A stretch of DNA of 58,311 bases from Oopsacas minuta (taxonomy: Eukaryota > Porifera > Hexactinellida > Lyssacinosida > Leucopsacidae): the NCBI GenBank assembly GCA_024704765.1, contig JAKMXF010000040.1, positions 1 through 58,311 of the forward strand. The letters are read 5' to 3'. Shown here one piece after another: positions 23,801-34,802 of the stretch. The notes beneath the pieces were generated by a model. The model saw only the letters and a program-made list of their open reading frames with translations. It made no database searches and was not told the origin of the DNA. The translations under genes and the position numbers were made by a program. Each line of letters starts with the position of its first letter. Position 1 is the first letter of the stretch.

Positions 23801-25139
23801 TTCCCTGATCATGTTGGAGGATTTTAGGTACACCGAATGAGAGATAAATTACCTGTAAACAATCCAATATTTCTTTAGAAGTTTTAGTCTTGAGTGGTCG
23901 GGCAATTACAAATTTACTCAGGTAGCACACGATGACAAGAATGTGCTGAAATCCAAGTACAGTGCGAGACTTATTGCGTACAAGATCAATTCCACAATGA
24001 CACCATGGTTCTTCAGGAGGAGGAATAGGTTGAAGCTCTCGTTGTGGCTGAGGAGGTAGAGCAGCAGAGGTTTGACAGTCATGGCAAGTTCGGATCTAGA
24101 ACGGGAAATGAGTTAGTTGTCAGTTTGTAGTCCAGTCTAATGTAATTTGCCACGTCCCAGATGTCCCACTAAATTAGCATTCCGTCCCGCTTTTTCTTCA
24201 CTCAGGTTGGCAAATATATGTGAAATACTCCCACTACCTATCCCAATTACTAACTACCGCAAGGATCATTAGTTGTTAGTTACATGGTTGGTTGGTTGGT
24301 TGTACCGTACAAATAGATTTCCATATGATATAATTGTATACCCCGGTATACTAAATATCATCAGATCGCACAATATTAATTTTACAATCGCACAAATAAA
24401 GCTGTATACAGTAGAATAATTACAAGGTGAATAACCTCAAACTATAAAATACATTCTGTTCTCAGTCTTAACAACACCTTTTGCAAATTTCCCTAGATTT
24501 TCAAAATTTGTAATCCAGGGATCCCTGGAGGGTTGGTAAGTCTGTGTTCTCAGCCACATTTTCTTGGAAAATCACATATGAAAGAAATAAGTAATTTAGT
24601 AACTCACGTAGGATCCAACATCATTGTATATGCCATTCCAATCATATTTGTTTCGGATTCCATCAATGGTAGTGTTGAGTCCAGGATGAGTGACATTGTG
24701 ATAGAATCCGATAATGTTGTCAATTTCTGAGACTAGTGGAATCTCCAAGTATTTCACACAGCCATTTTTCTTTCTGAAAATCTACAAGAAAATTATTTTA
24801 GTTAAACTCAGAGGTTGTAGGTAGCATTGAGGGGCAGAGGAGCCCCCTAGCGTTTTCGCCCTTCTCATCTCCCTATGGTACGCAAATTTAATGAGACAAC
24901 TACATATCTGCCTCCTCGCAGATATGTAGTTACCTCAAGATTTCTAATTATGTCCCGAAATATGCATAAATCAAACATATCATTCAGGAATATACCTTCA
25001 TTAGCTTATTCTCTTGAAAGTAAATCCCCTAACACTTTCTGACAAAATTCTTCTTTCTGTAGCGATCACTCTTGATTTCTGGTGGGATAATATTCGTCTG
25101 GAGGTATCCACGAATTGCTTCATACTCTGTCGCATCCAT
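20836..25139 (-). pseudogene. Ginger-type integrase joined to a ubiquitin-specific-protease-like domain, decayed multi-exon copy
   Basis: Exons read right to left. 25139-24996: MDATEYEAIRGYLQTN, with in-frame TAG at 25033-25031. 24781-24608: H2C2 zinc part with FYHNVTHPGLN. 24095-23784: RTCHDCQ, then the integrase core with GIDLV and FGVPKILQHDQGTEFSSK. 23408-23302: TAYHPQSNGLVESYNKIL, so all three catalytic acids are present. 23202-22796: rest of integrase, with a one-base loss near 23180. 22520-22240: GDEVLVHN and KYLGPYTIEKV, the Gypsy-like C-terminal barrel. 22088-20836: a long exon with a cysteine box (SNTCSIDSILAIL), a CKSC knuckle and a histidine box (SSRHFYSILYQNGQFYKYDE), as in peptidase family C19, with TGA at 21387-21385. 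The third exon's donor appears mutated (AT for GT at 23783). No reverse transcriptase, RNase H or gag is present. Introns and a fused peptidase fit Ginger DNA transposons rather than Gypsy. Confidence 0.75.
24898..24931. repeat. Small perfect hairpin in an integrase intron
   Basis: AACTACATATCTGC and its exact complement flank CTCCTC (14-bp stem, 6-nt loop). It lies in the first intron of the decayed integrase gene. Confidence 0.5.
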
Positions 25140-25172
25140 AATGAAAAATGTCAAAAGTAAATATATTACATA

Positions 25173-26024
25173 TCAAAATATCTGTAGACAATTCACAGTA
25201 TGATAACACACTACTATAACTCTATCATGATTGTCTACTGTTACTGCTGTTGGTTGCTCAGAGACTGGAATATTATGAATTGATTGGAATTCAGGATTGA
25301 AGATAGAAATAGAATTAGAAGAATAATCAGCATATAGAATGTTGTTAGAATTGTCAATAAAGAAAGATTGGGGATCAATAACTTGATTTCCTTGTCCTCG
25401 TGAAATGATTCTCTTCTGGAGTATGTGGTTATGATTGAATAGATGGATACAAGGATTAGATGTATCTAGCACATAAATGTATTCTTTAGATAGTTTAACA
25501 TCACAAGGGTATTTGAATGAACCAAATTGTGATTCGAATTGGAAATCTTGTGAGAGTATTTGAATTCGATTGTTATTAGAATCACAAATGTAAATATCAT
25601 CATTAGATTCATTGATTGCTATACCCCAAGGAATGTCGAATTCCAACTCTCCTTTTCCATGTTTACCAATTCTAGAAATAAATTCACCATCAAGATTATA
25701 ATTCAGTATGTCGTGGTCATGAGTAATTAGAATCCTACTCCTACAAATAACTAAGCTTCTTGGACTGAACATCTTTCCTTCACCATTACTGTCACCAAAT
25801 TTGAATATATACTTAGCCGTACTGTCAAATACCTTAACACAATTATTAGAATAATCTACTATATATATATTTCCAGTCAATTTGTCAACTGCAACACAAA
25901 GTGGACTGTAAAGTTTATCATTTCCTTCACCTCTCTTACTAGAACACACCAGAGGTTGTATCTTGCTTGTGTAATCATTTCCAGTTTTCACTCTCTCCGT
26001 TTCAATAGTAATAGCTGTGGCCAT
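25173..26024 (-). CDS. NHL-repeat propeller protein (283 aa, MATAITIE subfamily)
   Basis: The frame is open up to 26201, but the start is placed at 26024 (MATAITIETERVKTG) because every paralogue starts there and a TTTAG acceptor-like site precedes it. Six NHL-like blades follow, including SPLCVAVDKLTGNIYIVD, IPWGIAINESNDDIYICD, YPCDVKLSKEYIYVLD and DPQSFFIDNSNNILYAD. It has no signal peptide and no other domain. It is the same length as, and closest to, the locus at 49952. Its stop codon lies only 33 bp from the first exon of the decayed integrase gene on the same strand. Confidence 0.88.
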   Translation of the reverse strand: MATAITIETERVKTGNDYTSKIQPLVCSSKRGEGNDKLYSPLCVAVDKLTGNIYIVDYSNNCVKVFDSTAKYIFKFGDSNGEGKMFSPRSLVICRSRILITHDHDILNYNLDGEFISRIGKHGKGELEFDIPWGIAINESNDDIYICDSNNNRIQILSQDFQFESQFGSFKYPCDVKLSKEYIYVLDTSNPCIHLFNHNHILQKRIISRGQGNQVIDPQSFFIDNSNNILYADYSSNSISIFNPEFQSIHNIPVSEQPTAVTVDNHDRVIVVCYHTVNCLQIF

Positions 26025-26418
26025 TGTTGCTAAATGGATATAAGGGGTAGAATAGCTAAAATTAGCGCAGATTGGAGAATACAATAGTAACAGGAGATCT
26101 GTATACATGTGTGCGTATAGAAGGTTAGATTTCAGATTTGGTATACAGGTGGCATAATGTCTCAAAAATGGTTGGTTTCCCAATTCAGATAGAGCAGACA
26201 TATTAACTAGGTAGGACTCAGGACATGTTTGTCATATGAGGCATTTTGCCGATAGTAATCATCTGGTACAGTGCAACCCGGAAAATCCACCAAACAGATT
26301 ATTGCGGGTCAATTCTGTCCGTCTACCAATTCATATGCATAATAATACTAATGGCGTGTTCCGCCACCTACCATAGGTTATGTGAACCAATTACGTCATT
26401 AATTACACTCATTATATA
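26025..26418 (-). other. Leader region of the 25.2-kb NHL gene
   Basis: Similar, in inverse orientation, to the leader at about 49780-49951 (CAGGTGGCATAATGTCTCAA against its complement). This leader goes with the MATAITIE subfamily and differs from the leader used by the MATSNPIE subfamily. Confidence 0.5.
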
Positions 26419-27285
26419 AATTAGCCATAATTGTATATAACTATTATTTATGGTCTCAAAAACCTTTTCATCTTTGTTATCAAAAAAAGAAAATTTGGAA
26501 ATAGAATGAGAATTTTGGAAATCCCATTCAAATATAGATTGCTAAATAAGTTGGTTGAATTTGAGTACTTTGGATCCTATTAATATCATACATCGCATAC
26601 ATGATTGTCGTATGACATTATTCCTTATCTGGGATACTCAATAATCCAGGAGAATAATTCCGGAGTATTGTCATACTTCTGGTAGAATGTAACATTATCC
26701 GATAATCCGGGATCACAATTCGTACAAGTAGTATGTTGGTTGTTCAGTTCTAAAAGGCAACACGTGTAGAAACAATTATGTGGAAACAGGTTTTGAAGCT
26801 GTCCAATTATCCATAGTATATGTCAACGTGGTTCTTCTAATTGATTTCTATAATGATAATTCAAATTGGAATTCACTTGTTTGAGCAGCGTTAAATTGAG
26901 ATTATATATATAAATTTAAACTATTTGTTTCCTTTATTCATATCATCAGAATAACAATAAATTTACATTTTAAGAACCTTGGAAACATTACATTTAGGAT
27001 TCAGCGTACTTACATACCCCTGGGTATCCGTTTAGAGCAATCATGTACGTATATGTTGAGATTTGGCTAATTTGTTTACTTTATATTCATAAAAACAACA
27101 ATAAATCTACATTTGACTAATCTAAAAGTGTGAAAATCGGGTTCACATGTTCGATATATTTAGCGAAATGTTATTGAATTCTTTACTACCTTGATAAACA
27201 TGATAAATGCATAGTTATGCTACAATTTCAAAATTGCATACCGTAAATCCTTTTCTTGACAACAGGAGAACAAACAAACAAACAT
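26419..27285. repeat. Dispersed repeat B, copy 2
   Basis: Near-identical partner of 11584-12440 in the same orientation; see that entry. Confidence 0.75.
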
Positions 27286-27378
27286 GTTCGGAAGAGATGG
27301 CTTAGATTATGGTGTGGCTACAAGGAGCTGTAAAATCGAACAACAACATAGAATATTATCAAACTACTCAACTTTAGG

Positions 27379-27640
27379 TTGAATTAAGACAATAAATATT
27401 TAAAGATATATTTAGTAGAGTAAATAGAATAATAGTAACAGAAATATATAAAATCAGAATAACATTAAAGTTATATAATTACTGCTATACGAATAGTAAT
27501 GTAATGTGATACTACTGTATTCTCTTGTACATATTTTGAGATTTATGAGTTCTCAATATATTTTCCAAATTATTGCAGAACAGCAGTTAAACGGAACTAA
27601 ACGAAAGAATAGAACCACTATGCCCTGAGAGGAGCAGATC
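27379..27640. repeat. Dispersed repeat A, partial copy
   Basis: Contains the AGACAATAAATATTTAAAGA core and the ATTGCAGAACAGCAGTTAAA end, as at 44015 and (inverted) 51835. Confidence 0.6.
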
Positions 27641-28068
27641 GAACGCTGATAACTCCAATATTAACTTAAGTAAAGCAAACGAACTGAACATGTATCATGT
27701 TGAGTAGATCTGTTTCAGATACTTCTTGACCCTGTCATTCCTTCGAATGGAAATTCAAATTATAAATATTCAAAGTTGCCATTTGTCAAATTGTTAACAT
27801 TTCTTTACGAGCAGTTGAATTTCGCAGGAATTTGAATACTATGACTGCCTATTTAGAATCCCACCCTGCCACCCATCACGTAGGCGTATTTATATGAATT
27901 TCGTTATGAATTATTGGTTAGTCTCAAATCCCCAGAGAAATTCAAAATGAGAAGGAAAAATCAAAGAGAGATTGTGTTCACATTAGTGAGTATCACATTA
28001 GATCTGTCAGACTTTCTGGATAACTATGAATAATAAAGGCCACTGAAAGCTATAAGAATACCAAATAT

Positions 28069-28356
28069 TTAGTGAAATAATACAATCTTTCCTTCACCTA
28101 TACTGTCACTAAATTTGAATATATATCTAGCAGTACTGTAAAATACTTCAACACAGTTATTAAAACAATCTGCTATATACATATCTCCAGTTATGTCATC
28201 AACTGCAACACAACCGGGATAGGTAAGTTCATCATTTCTATTTCCTCTCTTACTAGCACTCACCAGAGGTTGTATCCTCCTTGTGTAATCAATTACAGTT
28301 CTCACACTCTCTGGATAATCAACAGGTTCTGGTTCATTAGGATTAGCTGTGGCTAT
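28069..28356 (-). pseudogene. NHL gene fragment with lost start codon
   Basis: The family start ATGGCCAC reads ATAGCCAC here (28356-28354), then ANPNEPEPVDYPESVRT continues in frame. The first blade (YPGCVAVDDITGDMYIADC) is present, but the homology stops after about 90 residues at GEGKIV, followed by unrelated sequence and a stop. The leader still carries the ATATTTT...CAATA context. It is a 5'-end duplicate without the propeller. Confidence 0.8.
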
Positions 28357-29238
28357 TATTGCAAAATATTTATAGATGAACTAATCAATAGTAATAATCA
28401 GTAGACATTTCAGTGGTCGTGATCTATTGAAGATTAGGACTTATCACTTCTTTGGACCAGGGATAAGAGGAAGTGGATATATTTGATGAGAAATCAAGAA
28501 ACTAGTACATTTCCACAATAATATATGTATTTTTGATTTGTAAGAATTCACAAATGCCACATGTTTGAAAATTTCAGATCGAAGTCAAGTAATTTGTTAA
28601 CGTAGTTGGAAAATATATAAATACTTGCTCCGTCTTTGAGATTATGTAGAACAATTACTATGTATCTATGTTCAAAATGTTGAAATATCAAATAATCTAA
28701 AACAGTCTCTGTACAGAATTTATGAATCTTTTCATGATAAGTTTAGCAAGTTTCTGAGTTATCATACAGCCCATGGATGTTGTATGTTTAACCGATATCC
28801 ACTTATAACTCTATAATCATGGAATGTATTGTCGTAACAGGATAGCAATTCTATAGTATACTCCCAACTTCCCATACACTTATATTATATCTTGATATGA
28901 TATCTCTCAAGATTATTGCGCAATCCAAAAAATGACAATATATGGGCACATTCATGATTACGTATGTCACTTCGATCTGAAATATTCACAAATGTGGCTT
29001 TGGTGAATTCTTACATACCAATAATACATTATTTGGGTGACAATGTACTAGCTGCCTATTATCGACGACTATAGATTTTCCTATCAAAAATATATCCACT
29101 TCCTCTAATCCCTGGTCCAGTGAAAATTGACTTAGTGATCAGGCTTATCATTAGTAGACTAAGCTGTAGTGTAGCTAATGGTCATTTACTACATGATTAC
29201 TATTCAATAAATATGGTACTAAGCCACCAAAGTAATTG
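28357..29238. other. Spacer without a recognised gene
   Basis: NHL-type leader sequence for about 70 bp, then AT-rich DNA without ORFs or domains. Confidence 0.4.
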
Positions 29239-29467
29239 TAATATATATTTCATTGCTTCAATAGAAGGTATTATCGTAGTCACTTTAGGCTCGATATAAC
29301 GAGAGTAGACTAACAGGAGCATCATTATAGACAAGTTTATAAGTGTATTAAATTGCAGAACATTAACTGGGCGTGCTCTCTCATTTGATTACAGACAATT
29401 ATAAGGATTTATCTATATTATGCATAGAACTTAATATTGTCACTAGAAAAGTGGTTACTGATACACA
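29239..29467. repeat. Dispersed repeat C, copy 2
   Basis: Partner of 20384-20612 in the same orientation; repeat A follows about 100 bp later. Confidence 0.75.
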
Positions 29468-29569
29468 TTTATCATTAATATTACTAAATTTGTTGAAACA
29501 TGTTCGCCAGTGATTATTTAGTATTTACCCAAAACTATAGAGAACTCGTTACACTGAAGTGTTCGTGAA

Positions 29570-30270
29570 CCTTGTACGAGAACAAGCGTTGCTGATAATC
29601 AAAGGTCTCCGGCAGCAAATAATTAAACAATTCATAACCCATTGTATCAATAGAAAATCACCAAATGTATATTTAGAAAACCAATCAATTCAGGAAATTA
29701 ATCAATGAAAAATTAGAAATATACTAAAGGAATATATAATATATAAATTATAAACATGAATATAATATTGTTAGTTTGTTTATCTGTCTGTTCATTCTCA
29801 AAGGAAAGAAGTATTAAATGCTATTATTAGATTGAATTAACATTTCCCAAATGTTACATAGTGATAACAGCAGTGCAAAACTGGGGTTCAAAGAATCGTA
29901 AAATATAATTGCAAACTGAAGGATATCGGAGGGGATTAGTTTATGGCATGGCTGCCTCTCTGAGGGTGTAACACATAATGAATGAAAATACTCACCTGTA
30001 TCTGGAATTAAGACAATAAATATTTAGAGGTATCTTTAGTAGAATATAATATAATAATAGTAACAGAAATAATAGAAAATCAGAATAACATCAAGTTATA
30101 TAATTACTGCTATACATATAGTAATGTGATACTATTGTATTCTGTGTACATATTCTGATACGTAATAAGTTGGAAAAACGATGCTCAAGATTACTACAGA
30201 TGTGTGCAGTTATAAAAAGCTAAACGAATGATCGATCGAACCCTCCAACTCCATGAACGAAACAAATAAT
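29570..30270. repeat. Dispersed repeat A, long copy
   Basis: Matches 16716-17340 over its length, including the GAACAAGCGTT start, the TTTATCTGTCTGTTC stretch and the terminal region near CGAACCCTCCAACTCC. Confidence 0.7.
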
Positions 30271-30348
30271 TTGGGTTGAGGTTAAGATCTGGATGTAAAC
30301 GAACTAAACAGACGTGAGGCAAGATTAAAGGAATTGTTCCAGTTTGTT

Positions 30349-30382
30349 CGTGAACCTTTCATCCACTGATGAAAGGTTCACG
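30349..30382. repeat. Perfect 15-bp hairpin with 4-nt loop
   Basis: CGTGAACCTTTCATC and its exact complement flank CACT. The stem is GC-richer than the surroundings. On the minus strand it lies just downstream of the last recognised exon of the receptor gene, so it may be transcribed, but no poly-T tract marks it as a terminator. Confidence 0.5.
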
Positions 30383-30680
30383 CAGGATAATATCCAAACC
30401 CAGCAATATGGTATGTGGATCAGAGTTGCCTAGATGGGTCACTTTTTTCAGATAGGTTAGTGGGTCATGGGTTAAGGATTATGGGTTGAGACTACCAGCG
30501 TAAACTTTACCAAAACACACAGGGTGCCACTACACTTTGTTCATTTCCTAGTTATATATTTTTCTGAATAAATATTTCATTTTGTGATATCATGATGCGT
30601 AGTATTATCTGTTAGAATAAATACATACAGTAAATTGGATAAAGTGTATATGATAATTCGTTGAATTGTCTACAGCTTAC

Positions 30681-32612
30681 CTCTCTTATTCCTTATACAG
30701 CATATGTATGACATAATGAAGAATAGTACTATGAATAGTATCAGTAGTACACCTCCAATAGCTCCTATTACTCCTACGATTATAGCTACAGACAGACAGA
30801 TATACAGATAATAGTGATAGAATCAGACAGATAGATATACAGATAATAGTGATAGAATCAGACAGATAGATATACAGATAATAGTGATAGAATCAGACAG
30901 ACAGATATACAGATAATAGTGGTAGAATCAGACAGATAGATATACAGATAACTTACGGAGTAAGGTAGCAGTAGGAGCTATTAGATAGAAATATATAAAT
31001 GGATAAACGGGTACACAGAATTACTGGCTAAGGCAGGGGTGAACAAACTAGCAGGGTGAAAATAGTTCTCTTGGCCTGTGCTAATGAATGCAAATAGACT
31101 CACTCATTGCTGTAGTTCCAGTATCATTAACAGATGTAGCAGTAGCAGTAGGAGGGGTAGGAGGGGTAGTGGTCATAGGTGGATTACCTAAAGAATACAA
31201 ATAGTACCATGGATATTGAAGAATAGATTAATGACGATAATATCAAAACAGAGATTATTCCAAATATTACCAGAGTTATAGACAGAACACCTCTGTATAC
31301 CAGTCAATTGTTGTCCATACTGTTGTGCAATGTTAAGACAAGCAATTATGATAGTTAATACTCCTGTGTTATCAGAGGAAGTATGTGGAGTTATGTTTAT
31401 AGAGTAAACAGTGATAGAAGAGAGTTGTAGGAATGTAGAAGAGTTAGAAAACTGGTCAGTAGTACCAGATAGAGTGTGAATATAATACAGCTCTAATGAG
31501 TACTCTATGAGGATATCCTGATCCACTAGTGATGGTAGGAGAGACTATATAATAGGATTAAACAATTAGAGAGAGTAAACAAACAAACAAACAAACAACT
31601 CACCCATTCTAAAGTAAGCATTCCATTTGATTGATTATAAGTGAGGAATATATCTGGGTTGTTATCAGCCAATGAATAACCTACATAGAATCAATAAACA
31701 AATAAACAGATAAACAAATAATAATTCTAACACTTACTTATAACAGCAATAGGATCAGCTGTTTGATTAGTAGAGTTACCAACACAACTCATAGCTATTA
31801 TAGAATATGAATAATCTGTATTTAACTGTAAGAAGTTAAGAAGGAATATTGAGTGATAGAAAAATTGAAATTATTTATATCAGCTCCATCCTCAAACAGG
31901 AAGTACTCAATCTCTCTGTCACTAGCTCCAGCTGTCCAGGATAGATCTACTGTACTCTCACAGATGTTAGAATTAATTCCTGATAGAGTAGATAGGAGGG
32001 AAGAGGGAGGAAAGGGAGCAGCTAGAGGATAGGAAATCCATAAAGGAGCTAGAGGATCAGGAAATCTAACTCTAAGTAAAGAATTACTCACCAGCTTGTC
32101 CCATAGGCATACCAGACACTAAAGCACCAGAGATAGCCAAATTAGTGAATGTTCCATGACATCCAAAGGTAGTATCACTATCAAGGGGCAGATAACTAGA
32201 TATTATCAGTCTAATACCAGGTGTAGCAGAGGTAATAACTAGTCCATCTGTGTTAGCTGAGTATCTGGTGAGATTTACTGCTTCTATTACTTCATTGGTG
32301 TTGATTTGACTCAAATTAACAGCAGTAGATCCATTGAATGATACTAGAGCTACTGCTAATGCAAATGATTCAAAAGGAGGAGCTTCTACGTAGCAGATCA
32401 TCTCCAGCTGTTCTCCGACACAAAGAAGTTCATTGGGGGAAAATGTTATGCTCACTAGAGGAAAAGAGAGTAGAGGTTAACAGATAACATATGCATAGCC
32501 CATGGTGTAAGTAAGGACTAGGTTATAATAAACCTTGAGCTGTATTTCTTATAACGTTAAAGATAAACAACAACAGAGAAAAGAACACAACATCAAAATC
32601 AAGTATAATCAC
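30681..32612 (-). CDS. Single-pass receptor: Ig-like domain, FN3-like domains, Thr/Pro stalk, transmembrane helix (eight exons, 3' end not found)
   Basis: Exons: 32612-32534, 32454-32092, 31979-31738, 31680-31604, 31544-31271, 31187-31104, 30977-30957, 30785-30681. All have GT-AG borders and phases match throughout. Exon 1 gives a hydrophobic leader (VVFFSLLLFIFNVI) ending NTAQ; its only in-frame start is GTG at 32612. Exon 2 is Ig-like, with cysteines in MICYVEA and FGCHGTF. Exons 3-5 resemble FN3 domains (STVDLSWTAG, LNTDYSYSIIAM, MLTLEWSL). Exon 6 is a Thr/Pro stalk, exon 7 a 21-nt micro-exon, and exon 8 the membrane helix (IIVGVIGAIGGVLLILFIVL) followed by CCIRNKRG. A cytoplasmic tail should follow after the GTAAGC donor but was not found. 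Exon 3 needs one extra base near 31824 to stay in frame. Probably a cell-surface adhesion or recognition receptor; its ligand is unknown. Confidence 0.75.
30789..30952. repeat. 35-bp tandem repeat in the receptor intron
   Basis: About four and a half copies of a 35-bp unit (GACAGATAGATATACAGATA then ATAGTGATAGAATCA) fill the intron between the micro-exon and the membrane-helix exon. Confidence 0.85.
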
Positions 32613-33009
32613 GGATACCGACAATTCGCACCTAATTTGATTGGTCAATTTGATATGATATTAGTTAATTAATTTAATCTAAGTACACATAAATAATCAA
32701 TTTTCTAATAATTATTTCTGCACACGAAAGTCTTAATTGGATAGATAATTCTAATTTTAGATGACATGACTCCATGAATCCATTTAATGATATGAATTCC
32801 AAAGATTGCTATAGTAAGTATTAAGTAAACACACACGAAGTAAATACTCTTAGGGCTATACTTGGTAAAGAGGAATGTAGTAAACAGGATATGATCAGCT
32901 GTGATATTTGCAATCCTCGGACATAAATAGAAAATGATCTAGTTCAAACTCAGATTCGTTTTCTCAATATTACTTATTACATTGTGTCTTTGAAATTTAA
33001 CAATCCTTA
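32613..33009. other. Spacer upstream of the receptor gene
   Basis: Should contain the receptor promoter (minus strand). No element or gene was recognised. Confidence 0.35.
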
Positions 33010-33473
33010 ATGGCGAAACCTCTTGACCAGCCGACCTTTAGGCTGATCAAGTCACAAAGAGGAGGAGATAAACTGTCGGAGATGTGACGCATTGGTTGTG
33101 TGAGCAAAGAGAGGTCTGCAAAGCTAGAGTTCATACCAAAGGGATGGTGATAGTCAAGCGCACGAATGAGCACTCCCATGGGCCTGACGAGCAGGCAGCG
33201 GGCTGTTGTGAAGCGAAGGTAGGCATGAAGAGGAAAGCACGGGAGTCCCAGGATAGCACACACCACATAGTGGGCGAGAGTTTTCAAACAGCATCAGAGG
33301 GTACTGCTGCTAAACTCCCCAAACTGGACAGCCTGAAGCGGACGATACAACGCCAACGTGCTAGTGTACTTGCAGCTCCAGCACAGCCTACCACTCTAGC
33401 AGAGCTAACTCTACCAGCAGTCTACCAACAGACAGCCAAGGAAGAACAGTTCTTACTCTACGACTCTGGTGCA
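33010..33473 (+). pseudogene. FLYWCH zinc finger and N-terminus of a MULE-type transposase, truncated
   Basis: ATG at 33010 starts MAKPLDQPTFRLIKSQRGGD, the beginning of a FLYWCH finger. A frame change follows near 33080. The finger then continues as THWLCEQREVCKARVHT and NEHSHGPDEQ (Cys, Cys, His, His). Next come LKRTIQRQRASVLAAPAQP and EEQFLLYDSG, which precede the transposase core in MULE elements. At 33473 the homology stops where a duplicated block (shared with 52939-53992) begins. The GC content is well above that of its surroundings, a sign of separate origin. Confidence 0.7.
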
Positions 33474-33650
33474 GAATGTCAATTTAGCACTTCGAATATT
33501 TGACAACTCAACAGCTGTAGCTTTAACAGTCCACGCTTTGTTGCCCTAGCATTTCTTATTTCTATATTAATACAATTTGTGTTGTAGTGTAAAATATGAC
33601 TACCTTCCATCTACCATTTCGTACGACTATTGTCAAAAACAATGGTATTA

Positions 33651-33798
33651 CAGGGCCGTAGGAGCCGGTGCGGCAGGTACGGTGCTCACCGCACCAATAA
33701 TTCAGAATTTCTATTATTATAACGGTTAGATGTGATGAATGCCGCACCAATGCAATGTAACTTGCCATACAAATAATATTTTGCTTCCTACGGCCCTG
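33651..33798. mobile_element. Short MITE with CAGGGCCGTAGGA termini
   Basis: CAGGGCCGTAGGAGC at the left end is mirrored by GCTTCCTACGGCCCTG at the right. Direct TATTA flanks on both sides may be the target duplication. An older copy sits at about 53117-53266 within the duplicated block. Confidence 0.6.
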
Positions 33799-34418
33799 TA
33801 TTAATCTCAACATATCATATTCAATGTAGCACTTTATATAATCCATGATCCAAATGAACAATCAGGCCTTATATTCCGAAGGTCACAATTTTGATTTTTG
33901 TAACTTCTGTTATTATTATTCGGTTCCAATACTTTTCTTTTTTGAAAGATTTCCATCCTTCATTAACCAATCACGGCTGTGAAAGGTAATTCCTTCCACA
34001 AATATTTCCGAGAATGCTATATGATAGTTAAACTCCCAAAATATTACTTACGACGATAATACATCTCAGTGTCTTGAATTACTGAAATACAGGCTATCAA
34101 GAAGTTTATTATGTATACTGTTAACGGCCAACACAAATTTATCCCTAAAGCGAAGTAATAGTATGTGTATTAAAGAAGTCCGTGACAATACTGAGGTAAA
34201 TTCTCGTAGTATAACCACATGTCATAGAAAATTATAGGAAATTGACAGCTGGTATCAATCTCGGTATTGATCTGACAAATTTCGGTTAGATTATCGATGG
34301 ATGAATTTTGGGCGAACTGCTTCATATGACATACATGTTTACATATCTCCTGCTATATTGTATCCCACAATCTGAGCTCATTTCAGGTATACTAACTCTT
34401 TCTATCAATTTAGCAACA

Positions 34419-34601
34419 ATGGCCACAGCTATTACTATTGAAACAGAGAGAGTGGAAACTGGAAATGATTACACCAGCAAGATGAAACCTCTAGTATGTG
34501 CTACTAAGAGAGGAAAAGGAAATGATAAACTTTACTGTCCACTTGGTGTCACTGTTGACAAGATGACTGGAGATATTTATATAGTAGATTCTTTGAATAA
34601 C
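34419..34601 (+). pseudogene. NHL gene 5' fragment (MATAITIE subfamily)
   Basis: MATAITIETERVETGNDYTS and the first blade (CPLGVTVDKMTGDIYIVDS) are in frame and intact. The homology ends at about codon 60 (SLNN), then unrelated sequence leads to a stop at 34653-34655 and a GGTA microsatellite. The leader with TACTAAC and TTTAG is preserved. A five-blade loss makes a working propeller unlikely. The 53813 fragment ends at the same codon. Confidence 0.8.
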
Positions 34602-34666
34602 ATTTCGTTTTCCTCCTTTCGTATGTGCAATTTCCATTTTGATTTCATTAGTTAGTATTTTGCCTA

Positions 34667-34747
34667 TAGGTAGGTAGGTAGGTAGGTAGGTAGGTAGGTA
34701 GGTAGGTAGGTAGGTAGGTAGGTAGGTAGGTAGGTAGGTAGGTAGGT
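34667..34747. repeat. GGTA tetranucleotide microsatellite
   Basis: About 20 uninterrupted TAGG/GGTA units between the truncated NHL fragment and a hAT-type element. Likely length-polymorphic. Confidence 0.95.
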
Positions 34748-34802
34748 GTGTATTTATGTTTGTATGTCCACAATTGATTTAAGAAACTGGAGGACCCACA
34801 GG

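Larger units (their letters stand above)
33474..34601 (+). repeat. Duplicated block carrying an NHL 5' end, copy 1
   Basis: Starts at GAATGTCAATTTAGCACTTC and matches 52939-53992 in the same orientation, through a MITE, the NHL leader and the first 60 or so NHL codons. The leader part is also shared with the intact gene at 49952 (TTGACAGCTGG...ATTGATCTGACA). Confidence 0.75.

Noticed and set aside
25173-26201. 342-codon version of the NHL protein with an N-terminal extension
   Set aside because: The extra 59 codons correspond to leader sequence in all paralogues and contain the acceptor-like motif; the conserved start is at 26024.
33084-33287. Minus-strand ORF at 32997-33287
   Set aside because: Antisense of the FLYWCH coding region; it reflects the higher GC content there.
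34390-34413. A complete 27-nt intron (GTATACTAAC...TTTAG) before the NHL start
   Set aside because: The branch site would overlap the donor, which is not workable; the motif makes more sense as the 3' end of a longer intron or a trans-splice acceptor.
34667-34747. CRISPR-like array
   Set aside because: It is a simple GGTA microsatellite without spacers, in a eukaryotic context.
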